NCBI GenBank assembly: GCA_013400975.1
Contig: WBMZ01003299.1
Span: 1-64,000, forward strand
DNA: 64,000 nt
Reading direction: 5' to 3'
DNA from: Atrichornis clamosus
Lineage: Eukaryota > Chordata > Aves > Passeriformes > Menuridae
Shown: piece after piece, positions 23,658 to 33,603 of the stretch
How positions within the stretch are numbered: position 1 is the first letter of the stretch
Layout of the letters: the number at the start of each line of letters is the position of its first letter
Notes under the pieces: model-generated
What the model was told of the DNA's origin: nothing
The model's database searches: none
The model's input: the letters and a program-made list of their open reading frames with translations, nothing else
Translations under genes and position numbers: made by a program

Positions 23658-26600
23658 TTCTCTGATCACCAGTCCCAATCTATGCTATATTACTAGCTGT
23701 TGAGACCACAGTCTACCTTACAGAACAGAGCTGAACATTATAATTCTGAATTACAAACAGCAATTCTCAGAATCACAAATTTACAAGCTTAGTATTCTTA
23801 TGTCCATATCGAGTGATTTTCATCCACAGTGTAAAACATCAGTATGCTTGAAAACTTGGAATAATATGTTTCTGAAGGCACAGTGATTTGAAAGCTACCT
23901 GGAGATAGTATCTAATGGGATTTACAAATAAAACTTTCAGCCCTTGTTTAACAGCAAAGAAACAGAAACATCAATAGAAAAGAGCAACAATCTACAAATT
24001 ACTGTGGGAGAAAGTGTTTTAGTTGTAGACCTTTTCCATTAATGCTTATTTTCATGTGCTATAGGTTTAAAGCACTCCCAGAATTTGGTCTTTGATTTAC
24101 TGACAATGTTACTGACACTTTTCAAAGTTCTTTTCCACACCGCGTCTCATTTTCTGAATCGCTAAACAATTTATTTTTGCTAATGATATTTTTAAAGCTC
24201 TAAGTGATTTGATATGTGCACAGCATATTCATAACATGTCTGCACGTAGGTATTCAGTTCTGAGTGAAGAAGAAAAGATCCTCTCGTCTTGGGTAGGAAT
24301 TGTACGTTTTCCTCAATAACTTAGACAATGGGTGGGATTCATTTTTTCCAATTTCCTAAACAACCAAAATTGTTTAGTTGCAAAGGCAGGTGCAAATGAT
24401 ACGCGTATGTGTATGCACATAAATAATATATAGGCATATACACTTAATTGTTATGCATGCCTCCAGAAAAAGTTATTTCCAAAGAAATAGAAAAGAAAAA
24501 TGCTCAGAGGTTAGAATTAACTGCAAAATTGAGTGTAAATTCATCAGTGGTACTCTTTATTAATGGAAACATCACTTAATAATTTACATTTATAAAATAA
24601 TTCTTAAATAACCTCCAAAAGTCTGAGAATTATTGTTGTTTATGCAGAAAAATTTTTCCTTAAACAACCAACAGTTTATCATATGGAGGCTCCACACTGA
24701 CTTCCAGATCTTTAGGCAAGAAATTCCCTGCTCTTTTAAATGCTACTGCTCATATTATGAAGTTATTCTACAATGACTTTGAGGTGACCTGACTCCTGAA
24801 CGAGCAAAAAAATCACTATGAATGAGGGTTTCTATTAATCCATTTATATAGTCATAGTCTGAGAAGTTGAGGTCTTTAAATGCTCAGAGACCAATATTTT
24901 GCTTGGATGTCTGAGGTCAGGTTGATTGCACCCACTTCAGGTGTCAGCAATATAAACATCTATTTTAAAGCAATTTTTCTGTACTTCTTGTATAGTTGGT
25001 GGAGAGAAACAAGGACTTTTGTAATTGAAATAGTCTAAAGTGGATGTCTGCAGTAAGTCAGGGAAGGCATATTCTAGATTTCTGGGTACACTTGCTTTCT
25101 TTCTCCCCTAAACTTCCTGCTCAGCTTTGCAGCAGATGGTCTCAATTCTCCAGGTTTAGGAAGAGGATCAAGGGCTTCATATTCAAGTAAACAATTTGAA
25201 TTTAATATCTTTCTGTTCATCAGTGCCTGATCTTTGCCATCACTGGTATAACTATGGAGAATTATATATCTGCATGTTTCTTCAAGAATTATTCTGTCTG
25301 TTACTGTCTCAATTACAAAACACAATTTTGACACAACCAATTACACTATGCCTTAGTGTAAAATGATCAGAAATTTGAACAAGGTGTGGAGGATGTCTGA
25401 TATAAGCTGCACACTTTGATGTTTCCTGTAAAACCTGGAGGGTAAAAGGAATTTTGAAGGTGTCTTTTCAGCTTTATTGTGTTACTAATATGAGGCTATA
25501 CAGTTAATACATACAGTAATGGATCAGAGCTACTAGGAATTGCTAACCAAATAGAATTTATTCTGCACATCATTATGTATTGATGTATATAAGTGACAAA
25601 TAAAAATCACAAATTCAAAAGGCAAGAAAAAACAATAAAATAGTCAAAAAAACCCAAGATGCTGTCTCCTATTACTATTCAAATAGAAAAAAAGACTTCT
25701 CTCCTAGGGAAAGCTGAGCTTTTTCTGGCTTTATTATTTTTGAAAAATGCTACTATAAGTTAGGAAAATATGTAACATATATATGAACAAGATTGTCTTT
25801 TATGTCATGTACCACAGGTATTGCCTAGGTACTGGTTACAAAGCACTTCTTATTTCAAATGAAAATAAGAATACTGGCATTGTTTACACAGGTTCTTGAG
25901 TCAGTGCCATTTGCAGCATACTGTCAAGTCCTGCCTTCAGTGTATATAAATGCAAACAAATACTCTTCAGACATGAATATTCAAGCAACAATTATGTGAA
26001 GTTGAGTCATCTAAATTATTGGGGAAAAAAATACAATTGCTACCCAAGACAAGAGCATTTTACTTTTTGCTAAGGAGGAAGCATATGGGGATTATCAGAT
26101 TAGACAAATAATGTCTTGATGTGCAAATTCAGACAGGACAAAACTCTCAGAAGTGACTTCACATAATTTTAAGATTTCTAGGGTTATCTGTAGATTGTTT
26201 ACTCAAACATTCAATTTTAATATAGTCATTTTGGTTCTTGAAGTTTGAATCAAAACGTTTGCATTTCTTACTAGAATTTTATACTTCTCTCCCCATTGCA
26301 CCCTGTTAAAGGGTTTTTTTGACATTGCCATTTAATAGTTTGCATTTCTTTTATTTTAGAAAACAACTTAAGTGATCTGAAACTGAGAACTTCATTGTAC
26401 TGTGGAAAAGTGTGATTGATGTTATTCGTTGTTTATTAAACTCTTGGGGGACTTAACATGTGCTAGATTTTTTCCCCAGCTACTAAAGTAGAGGTTAGCC
26501 TCATATTAGACTACCTAGGGGAAGACTGCTTGATCAGAAAGGATGACATTAATATTTTATACTTTTTAAAATATGGATAATTATTGATAAATTTTTAATT

Positions 26601-26739
26601 ATATTTTATGGATGGCTTTATGATACACATTTTAGAAAAAGGTCTTATAGAGGGATTTGAATTAGGGATGGAGATATGCTTACTGCCATAGGTGTTATCT
26701 CTATAGGAACTTCTGGCAGAGTCACAGGAATACTTATGG
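23658..26739. other. AT-rich non-coding DNA, nothing assigned
   Basis: No recognisable gene, repeat family or RNA. An 88-codon frame on the - strand (25074-25340) has no motif and sits in ordinary composition. Confidence 0.5.
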
Positions 26740-27650
26740 GAAGAGACAAACAGGAAACCAAGCTATTTGGCTGGCAGAGGCAGAAGGTCACTCATGCAGC
26801 ACACATACCACACTTCCTGAGTCCACAAGCACACAGGCAGATTCCTTGAGCGCCAGCACAGACCTTCTGTCTGCTCAGCATCCCTGACTGGATTCAGGTC
26901 CCTCCTTACCCCCTCCACGTGTTCCTGACTCACTGGCAGGTCCCACTGAGTACTCACTGCAGACTCTGGCAGAGTGCATTTCAACCCATAGCAAATTTTA
27001 TTCTGTGTAAAAAGTATCATGGTCCAGGAAGTATAGAACTGAATCCTGATCAGAATTGCTTCAGTTGCTTCAGAAACTTACTTATGTAGTACTGGATAAA
27101 ATGTAAAAACAATAGTAAAAACCAGTGAGTTACTGAATAACCTAATTGAATTACACACTCTACCCTTGTCACTGTGAATCTGACATGGATCTGCAGAAGT
27201 GGGGTTCCATGCCAAGGGAGAACAAGCTGAGACTGTCCTTTGGGGTCTGAGCATGGCGGGCAGAGCACAGGCTGGTTAGGGGTTCCATAGGCAGCCCCCA
27301 ACATGGTAGGTGATGAACCAGGTCCAAGGTACAACCATGGGATCCAGCCAAGAGCAGGAGGAGCTGGTGACAGTCTGGAGAAAGACATACCTACAATGTA
27401 TCTCAGGACAGGTCTGGGTGCCCAGACCTGGGTTTGGATGTTCCCTGTGGGTTCATGGACAGGGGTAGAGAGAGGCCCTGGGCAGACTGGGCAGGGCCAC
27501 AAAGACCTGGTTATATCCTGATGAAATCTGTGATGACTTTCTGCAGAGTTGCTCGATATCAACAGTGGGAATGAACAATGATATGGTCCCAAAAGAGCTG
27601 AAGGTTCTGGTGAATAAAGAAATATTTTGTAAAGCGGTCAACACATCTTG
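26740..27650. other. Unidentified GC-enriched block
   Basis: GC content rises clearly over this ~0.9 kb compared with both flanks, and the - strand carries a 180-codon frame (27050-27592) rich in Pro, Cys, Leu and Ser. I recognise no protein domain. The Pro/Cys bias is what random GC-rich DNA of this kind gives. Its position next to two LTRs suggests it may be decayed endogenous-retrovirus or other repeat DNA, but I could not match it to a family. It could also be an unrelated low-copy sequence. Confidence 0.4.
27409..27430. repeat. 10-bp inverted repeat with 2-base centre
   Basis: CAGGTCTGGG, then TG, then the exact reverse complement CCCAGACCTG. This GC-rich near-palindrome would form a stable hairpin. 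It lies within the unidentified GC-enriched block. Confidence 0.75.
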
Positions 27651-27770
27651 AATTTCTTCATAATGAGAAAATTATTCTTTCAAATTCTTAAGCCAAATTT
27701 TTCATCTAAAATGTTTTTGGAGGTTGGGGTTTGGTTTGTAGCCTGATTTGTTCAAGTTTTTCTGGGAGTG

Positions 27771-28347
27771 TGTTGTGCTTTAACTCCAACCAGCCCGCAA
27801 ATATTTTGCAGTCACTTGCTCACTCCCTCACCAGCAGGATCAGTGAGAGAACTGAAAGAGTAAAAGCTAGAAAACATATGGTTTGAGATCAAGACAGTTT
27901 AACAGGGAAAGGAAAAGCCATGCAAACAAGCAAAGTAAGGAACTAATTCACCACTTCCCCTGGGCAGGCAGGTGTTCAGCCATCTCCAGCAGAGCAGGGC
28001 TGTGTCACACGTAACAGTGACTTGGGAAGACAAACACCATCACTCAAAACATCCCCCTTTCCTCCTTCTTCCCCCCACTTACATACTGATCATGATGCCA
28101 TATGGTTTGGAATATCCCTTTGGTCAGTTTGGGTCACCTGTCCTGGCTGTGTCTCCTCCCAGTCTCCCAGGCACACCCAGTCTCCTCACCAGTGTGGCAG
28201 CACGAAAAGCAGAAAAGGCCTTGGCTTTGTGTAAGCCCTGCTCAGCAATAACAAAAACATCTCTGTATTATCACCACAAATGCAAAACACAGCCCCATAC
28301 CAGCCACTGTGAATAAAGTTAACTCTACTCTAGCCCAAACCAGAACA
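27771..28347 (-). mobile_element. Solo LTR of an avian endogenous retrovirus
   Basis: On the - strand this 577-bp unit begins TGTTCTGGTTTGGGCTAG and ends GGAGTTAAAGCACAACA. It thus has the TG...CA ends of a retroviral LTR and the family signature of a widespread avian LTR. Inside, in order, are the GCTGGTATGGGGC block, the GGGATATTCCAAACC block, a degenerate TATA region (CAGTATGTAAG, where relatives have TATATAA), and a GTTAAACTG block followed by GATCTCAAACC that corresponds to the polyadenylation/R region. The flanks are GAGTG (27766-27770) and GATTG (28348-28352), a 5-bp target duplication with one mismatch. This supports a complete solo LTR left by recombination between the two LTRs of a provirus. 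No gag, pol or env sequence is present. Confidence 0.88.
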
Positions 28348-28791
28348 GATTGTTAGAGAAACCTTCTCTTTCCCTACCTGTACATGGCTTCTGACTTTTC
28401 AGCCAAATGACAAGTTCTTAGGATGCTTATTTTCCCACTACAGTGAACTAGAAGAAGTAGGTGCCCTCCAAAGAGGATTCAGGCTGAAGAATCTTTCTCC
28501 ACTGTTTGTGAGGGCAGTGTAGGTTTCCTTTACTAGGTCTAGTTACTAGCCTGTCATGATCTGTGATATCTGTCAAAATCTGTTCCAAATTCCACATAAT
28601 CTTGCAGATTTTCAGAATTATTTTAAAATCAATAAAGATTTTTTGGAAGTTTTTATGTCTTCTATCTACAGGTTTTATTTTTCTTTTTAGAAAATTCCTC
28701 TTGATTTTAAATAGCCCACCCCTTTTCTCTATCTTATTCCTCATCTTTTTAAACCAGTCATGTTTTTCTATTGTATTGCTCCACTCTATGA
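28348..28791. other. AT-rich spacer between two LTRs
   Basis: No feature was recognised. A 98-codon frame on the - strand (28448-28744) is Lys/Ile/Phe-rich and looks like translated AT-rich DNA. The 5' part of the + strand LTR may reach into this stretch, but I see no terminal motif to place it. Confidence 0.4.
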
Positions 28792-29428
28792 AAGTACGTA
28801 TGCCCTGAAGGGATTATGGCCCAAGGAAAAGTCCACGCGAGAAGGTACATCTGAAAGCATCTGTTGCTCTGGATAAGTCCATGCCAGGTCCGCGGCAGGT
28901 ACACTCTGTGGATATCTGTCGGTGGCCGTGGATTAGTTTACTACACAGCAGGTACACCCACGAAGAGACTGTGGTCCTTGGATAAGGCCAGCTGGAGCAG
29001 GTACATCCCTAAGAGACCGTGGTCTACGGATAACGCCATGCTGGAGCAGGAGCAAGAGGAAATGTTCACTGCAAACCCTGTGGCCTGACCCAAAGGGATC
29101 AGGGTTGAAGGCTGTAGTGAATGTACCTTTAAATTGTTGTAAGGCATGATTTGAGGTGCACTTTACAGGAAGTACTGCAGCAAGAACCACCTGGACCAGT
29201 GGAGGAGGAGCCTCACAGGAAGCGGTACAAGTGCAGTAGTGACTCAGCCTGCGCTCAGAGGGTGGTGGGTGGTTAATGAGGAAGTGCTGGGTATTGCCTT
29301 GCCTATTAAACCAACTGTATCTCAGCTCAGTGTTTGCACTTTCACCCTTCTGATTCTTCTCCAACCCACTGGTGGGAAGTGACTGATTTGCTGTGTGGAA
29401 CTGAACTGCCCACTAGGATTGAGCTGCA
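28792..29428 (+). mobile_element. LTR of an avian endogenous retrovirus, 5' limit uncertain
   Basis: The right-hand ~140 bp are the 3' part of the same broad avian LTR group as the element at 27771-28347. They contain CCTATTAAACC, GTATCTCAGC, CACCCTTCTGATTCTTCTCC, CCACTGGTGGG and a likely end at GAGCTGCA (29428). The left part contains an array of ~50-bp tandem repeats (listed separately) of the CCATGCTGGAGCAGG type, which in related avian LTRs lies upstream of the polyadenylation region. The U3 start could not be placed, so the element may be 5'-truncated. It points toward the solo LTR at 27771-28347 tail to tail (convergent 3' ends do not touch). No coding region is attached. The 143-codon - strand frame across it is antisense chance. 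Confidence 0.72.
28841..29045 (+). repeat. Imperfect ~50-bp tandem repeats within LTR
   Basis: Units start at 28841, 28895, 28948 and 28997, each beginning G(A/C)AGGTACA, and a fifth start (GCAGGAGCA) is at 29046. Spacings are 54, 53, 49 and 49. The third and fourth units align without gaps over 49 bp and share GAGAC, GTGGTC and GGATAA(G/C)GCCA. A decayed earlier unit (GGATTATGGCCCAAGG) seems to precede at about 28805. Such arrays in LTR U3 regions often hold enhancer sites. Confidence 0.8.
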
Positions 29429-29454
29429 AGGATAGGAAAGAGCTGAACTCTGCT

Positions 29455-29515
29455 CTATATAAGCTGCACTCGTGAGGAGTCGGCAGCGGTGCAGTCAAGC
29501 CTTATCCAAGAGAAG
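29455..29515 (+). promoter_or_regulatory. TATA-box candidate core promoter
   Basis: CTATATAAG at 29455-29463 lies ~25 bp before a short CG-containing stretch (GAGGAGTCGGCAGCGG, 29473-29488). This is followed by a donor-like AAGAGAAG/GTAGTT at 29516. The spacing fits TATA, start site, short first exon and donor. It begins only 27 bp after the presumed LTR end, so it may belong to retroviral sequence not recognised here. There is no evidence of transcription. Confidence 0.3.
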
Positions 29516-31015
29516 GTAGTTAGATCACTTATGCAGCTGATCAACATACAATTTCTGTGATACATGGTATTCTGATGAGGGGGATACCTTGCCAACAAAT
29601 TTCTGAGCAAATACATTGGCATCTGAACAACAAACATTTACAGTTTTGCTGAATTCCCAGTTTGTAACTCTAACTTTTAAAAGAAGAAACATACAGCCAG
29701 AGATTAATTTTTTTTCCTGTGCAATTTTGCTAAACTACTGTTTTTTACATGGTGCTTTGCAGAATTTTTAGCAGTTTGTATTCCACAGTACTAACGAATG
29801 CAGTATTAAATGATTATGCAAAGAGATGAATTTGTTATAAACAATTTATATATTCCCAGCCTTTTAAATGTACTATCAGTGCACTTTTTATTCACATTAA
29901 TCCCTTCTAAAAGAGCCCTGAGACAATTTCTGCTCATTTGTGAAGACATATACTTACTTAATCAACTGTTGTGACTTCTTTTGAAGTAATGGTAGTGTTT
30001 CATTAGCAGCTAATTTCTTAGGACCTAGAATTACTCAAGAGATGATTATATAAAAGTCAGACTCCCTCATGTTTGAAAGGCAGTGGATTGGCAATTAAAC
30101 CTCTACTCTCAGGCCTCCTGTTTTATCTTGAAATGGAAACAATAAGACTATTGCCTCCTCCACTGAACACTGCACTCAGTGTAGAGATATTTCTGGTATC
30201 TCCATGGGCAAATAACGCAAGTGGCAGCAGTGTAAACCAGAAATTAATCTCATCTCATTTCACTAAATATATACGATCTAAATAACTGTTTCTGGATATC
30301 TGTATGCTCCACTCCTTTTATAGTAGTCAGTGGAGCGAAACAGGCACTTATAGAACACTTTTTTATACAGCTGAATTAAAGAAATTCAAGGAGGAAGACT
30401 GAGTACTAATCAGCCCTAAACTTTTAACTTGTTTTCTCTTTGCCTTGAACCTCTATCTCTCTCCTGCACGACTCTATGTAAGGAGTACACCCTAAGTATT
30501 GAATGGATTGCTTGATATCTCTTAGGACCAGTACCCAGACTTCTATTCAACAGTAAAAACATAGCCATAAACTGGAACTAATCTCATCCTACAGCAGATG
30601 CCTAAACTATGGGAAAGTGGATTCAGTATAAATGTATCTCTGCCCTTTTCTCTCCTGCATGATCTTACAGGACCATAGGGTGACATGACACATTTCCAGA
30701 TGTGAAAAATCTATAAAGGTCTTATAAGCATACATTTGGAACATATCCCATTTTCCTAGGTTTCTCGAGTCAAATCCTATTTTGTTCCTTCTTTTAGTGT
30801 CAGACTTCATTTTCTGAGGAGGTGAATGTTAGCTATTTATCTTGTTTGCATTGAAGCATCTTTATCTGGGGTGAGAGAAATCTAAATAAGATATTTTTCC
30901 CTGTTATTTTTTTTTATTACTCTATTAAATGTTTTTGTGAAGAGAGTTCAGTTGTCTTTTGCTATTGTAATATTACTCATGCTCTTATTTGCAAAAAGTT
31001 AAGTATAATTTATAA
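29516..31015. other. AT-rich non-coding DNA, nothing assigned
   Basis: No repeat family or exon was recognised between the LTR cluster and the next CR1. Confidence 0.5.
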
Positions 31016-31640
31016 AATCATAGAATCTCAGAATCATTTTGGTTGAAGGGACCTTATAGATCATCTAGTTCCAAGCCCCCTGCCATGGGCAGGGCCACTT
31101 TCCAATAGACCAGGTTGCTCAAAGCATCATTCACGCTGGTATTGAATACTTCCAGGGAAAGGGTGTCCACAGCTTCTCTGGGCAACCTATGCCAGTATTC
31201 CACTACCCTCACAGTAAAAAATATCTTCCTAATATCTGATCTAAACCTATTCTCTTTCAGATTAAAGCTATTACCCTTTGTTCTATCACTACTTGCCCTT
31301 GTAAAAAGTCCCTCTCCAGATCTCTTGTAGCCCCCTTTAGGTCCTGGAAGGTGCAATAAGGTCTCCCTGGAGCATTCTCTTCTCCAGGCTGAACAGCCAC
31401 AACTCTCTCAGTCTGTCTTTGTAGGAGAGATTCTCCAGCTCTCTAGAGAATTACCTTCAGGGCCTTCCTTTGGACTCCAACAGGACCATGTTCTTAGGCT
31501 GGGAGCCCCAGAGCTGACTGGAATACTCAGGAGGGGTCTCAGCAGAAAAGAGAGGCCCTGTTGGCCAAGGTGCTTTTGATGCCACCCAAGACGTGGTTGG
31601 TTTTCTGGGCTGCAAGTGCACAGTTGAGATAATCTTAAAG
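31016..31640 (-). mobile_element. CR1 LINE, 5'-truncated, ~0.6 kb
   Basis: Read on the - strand, the element ends in the CR1 octamer tail (on the + strand AATCATAGAATCTCAGAATCAT, split by one variant octamer, at 31016-31037). It carries the 3' untranslated motif CCATGGCAGGGGGCTTGG and the C-terminal part of ORF2 before it. Left-to-right on the + strand it runs from the tail back to the GGGCTGCAAGTGCACA region near 31620, upstream of which nothing CR1-like remains. Several small deletions relative to the family break the frame in the 31360-31600 part. Confidence 0.93.
31054..31356 (-). pseudogene. CR1 ORF2 C-terminus with lost stop codon
   Basis: This 100-codon frame shows the C-terminal end of CR1 ORF2: GEGLFTRASSDRTKGN, then IRKIFFTVRVVEYWHRLPRE, then ALSNLV. 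In the family a stop codon follows ...LSNL(I/V). Here that codon reads TAT (Tyr), so the frame runs on through 3' untranslated DNA as YWKVALPMAGGLELDDL. The catalytic reverse-transcriptase and endonuclease domains are missing, so the product would have no enzymatic role even if made. Confidence 0.85.
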
Positions 31641-33093
31641 CTAATGCAAGGAGGAACTGATTGAGTTATACAGGCATGTATGAGCAAAAGTGTGATTGTG
31701 AGGAGGAAAATTAACTACAAAAATTCTCAAGACTTAAGGCCCATCCATAAATTCAGAAAGCGTATTCCATTTAAAGAGGGAGGTGAATTGCAGTACTTCA
31801 GGGGTACAACAGAAATATTTGTTGGAAATTCTCATAAGAAGGAACCTCCATATCTTTTGTACTGTAGATGGCTGATATTATCTGCAATAGATCCCACTCA
31901 TTCTCTTCAGCTCCAAAGGAAGCACAATTTTAAATAAGCACTCATTTAATATGGGTATTTAATTCATTCAGAGTATGTAGCTCAGCTTGCTTAGTTTTGT
32001 CTGCAAAAGATAATTACAAGGATGTGAATCACTATGTTTTCAGCTGAGTCAACCACCCAAATTAATAAGCCTTTTAAGACATTCTTACGGGCAGGTTTTT
32101 AATATCTGAATACATCTAATAGATGTGTAAAATTTCAGTCAGATAGGCAAAACTGTAGCAGCTTTGCACAGGCATTGCTTTGCGTTTTTGTTCATGCCAC
32201 CCCCAGTATTAAGAAGACAATGTTGATTATCTGTTCCAGCTATGTTGAGTTAGAGACTCAGCATGCAAAGAACAGTATGGACTAATGATACTTTGAAAAC
32301 CTTTCATGCTTTTCTGAACTTGGAAATACCCCAGTCAGCTGTGACCTATCATGAATTAAATTAACCTTAAGTCTGTCAGATAAATCCTGTCCTGTTGTTT
32401 GTCCCAGGAAAAGCAGTCTGTGCTAGACACTGAAAGCTGTGAACTGGAAGCTTATGAACAGAGCCAAATTTTCTCTAATTTTGGACTGCTTTGTCATAAT
32501 GAAGTAGCAAGAAGCAGAGCCCCAGATGAGACCTATTACAGCCTACTCACATCTGTTAATCTGTTTCAGTGCAAATACTACTGCTATTTTCAAGATTATT
32601 TTAGACAGGTTTCAGGAAATTAACTTCCTTTTGTACTCTGCAGAAGTGGTTTCCTTACTTGAGTGATAAATACAGGCATGTACTATTCATGATATACTTA
32701 TTGTGTGAATTCATGGAGGGTTTTAGGGCTATTAATGTCTGTGCTCAGACAGGCAACAGATTCACTATAAAAACCAAACAAAAACAACTTCAGAGCTGCT
32801 CATCTTCAGGAGCATCTTCACTACTGAAGCTAGGAAAAATCTACTTTAATTTCTCAATATAGCTTGAAGGCTAATATGAGATAAACCTCACTGATGGTAA
32901 ATAATTATCCACTAGCAAAATGTCACAAACTTATCATGGCTACTGCAATAACTCCTGGCCCAATAGCAAACCTACAATTTTGTGGGAGAAGAGAAAACAA
33001 CTAGCTAGATTTATTCCATATCACTACACAAATGGTATGTGTCTGAAAAAAGTCCATGAAAAAGTGATCTACCGGTGTCCATTAATTGAATGT
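31641..33093. other. Non-coding DNA, nothing assigned
   Basis: No gene or repeat family was recognised. Frames are under 90 codons and unremarkable. Confidence 0.5.
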
Positions 33094-33165
33094 GGCCAGC
33101 TGGGCCAGGTGGTTAAGTGCTTGCCATGGACAGATACAATCTGATTTCAGGTTCTTGCTCTGACT
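33094..33165 (+). repeat. tRNA-like segment, possible SINE head or tRNA pseudogene
   Basis: GGGCCAGGTGGTTAAGTGC (33102-33120) resembles the A box and D loop of a tRNA(Ser/Leu)-type gene or a MIR/core-SINE head. TTTCAGGTTCTTGCTCTGA (33145-33163) resembles the T arm with a damaged B box (GGTTCTTGCTC against the usual GGTTCRANYCC). The spacing between the boxes is tRNA-like. The acceptor stem does not pair and the B box lacks its central A, so this is not a working tRNA gene. Ancient tRNA-derived SINE is the favoured reading, but chance cannot be excluded. Confidence 0.3.
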
Positions 33166-33312
33166 AATCTAGAGAAGGAATCTGAAACCTTTGGGTATAC
33201 ACTATTCAGAAGAGAAATCTGCTCATTTCTTCCAGGAAAGCTACTCAGCATTGTTCATATAATTAAACAACCACTGAAACAGGAAGAAATAGAAAGAAGG
33301 GTGTATTTAAAA

Positions 33313-33380
33313 CTGAGTGGTTAGCATGTGCAATCAGACAGTGAGGGGAATAGACAGATCTCTGAGTTCAAATGAGTCTC
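33313..33380 (+). repeat. Second tRNA-like segment
   Basis: About 200 bp after the first, ACTGAGTGGTTAGCATGTGC resembles an A box and D loop, and GAGTTCAAATGAGTCTCC, about 50 bp on, resembles a T arm with B box (GAGTTCAAAT against GGTTCRAAT). It shares GTGGTTA and the following spacing with the segment at 33102. It is weak by itself, and the closeness of the two is what makes it worth listing. Confidence 0.25.
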
Positions 33381-33603
33381 CAGGGAACAAAAACTGAACT
33401 GGAGTTTTGTGGGTTTCAGCTCACGTCTGTACTATCAGAAAGTTACTGCTTTTGCTTTTCAACATGTTTCATCAAAGTGAAACTTTCTGACCAGGTATTT
33501 CTTAAAAAAGTTCCCTACTTGTTTGAGGCTAAGTGACCTTAAGCACTGAAATATACTAAAGTATGCTTCAACCCAGTGTTTGGGATTCTTCCAAAGATCA
33601 TTG

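Noticed and set aside
27050..27592. 180-codon - strand open frame as a gene
   Set aside because: Pro/Cys/Leu-rich with no domain or splice context, as expected for chance in GC-rich DNA. The block itself is kept as a finding.
28841..29045. CRISPR-like array
   Set aside because: The spaced repeats are imperfect tandem units of an LTR in eukaryotic DNA, without unique spacers or cas genes.
28933..29364. 143-codon - strand open frame
   Set aside because: It runs antisense through the LTR and its tandem repeats.
27771..29428. A full-length provirus between the two LTRs
   Set aside because: The LTRs are in opposite orientation, only ~0.45 kb separates them, and no gag, pol or env sequence is seen.
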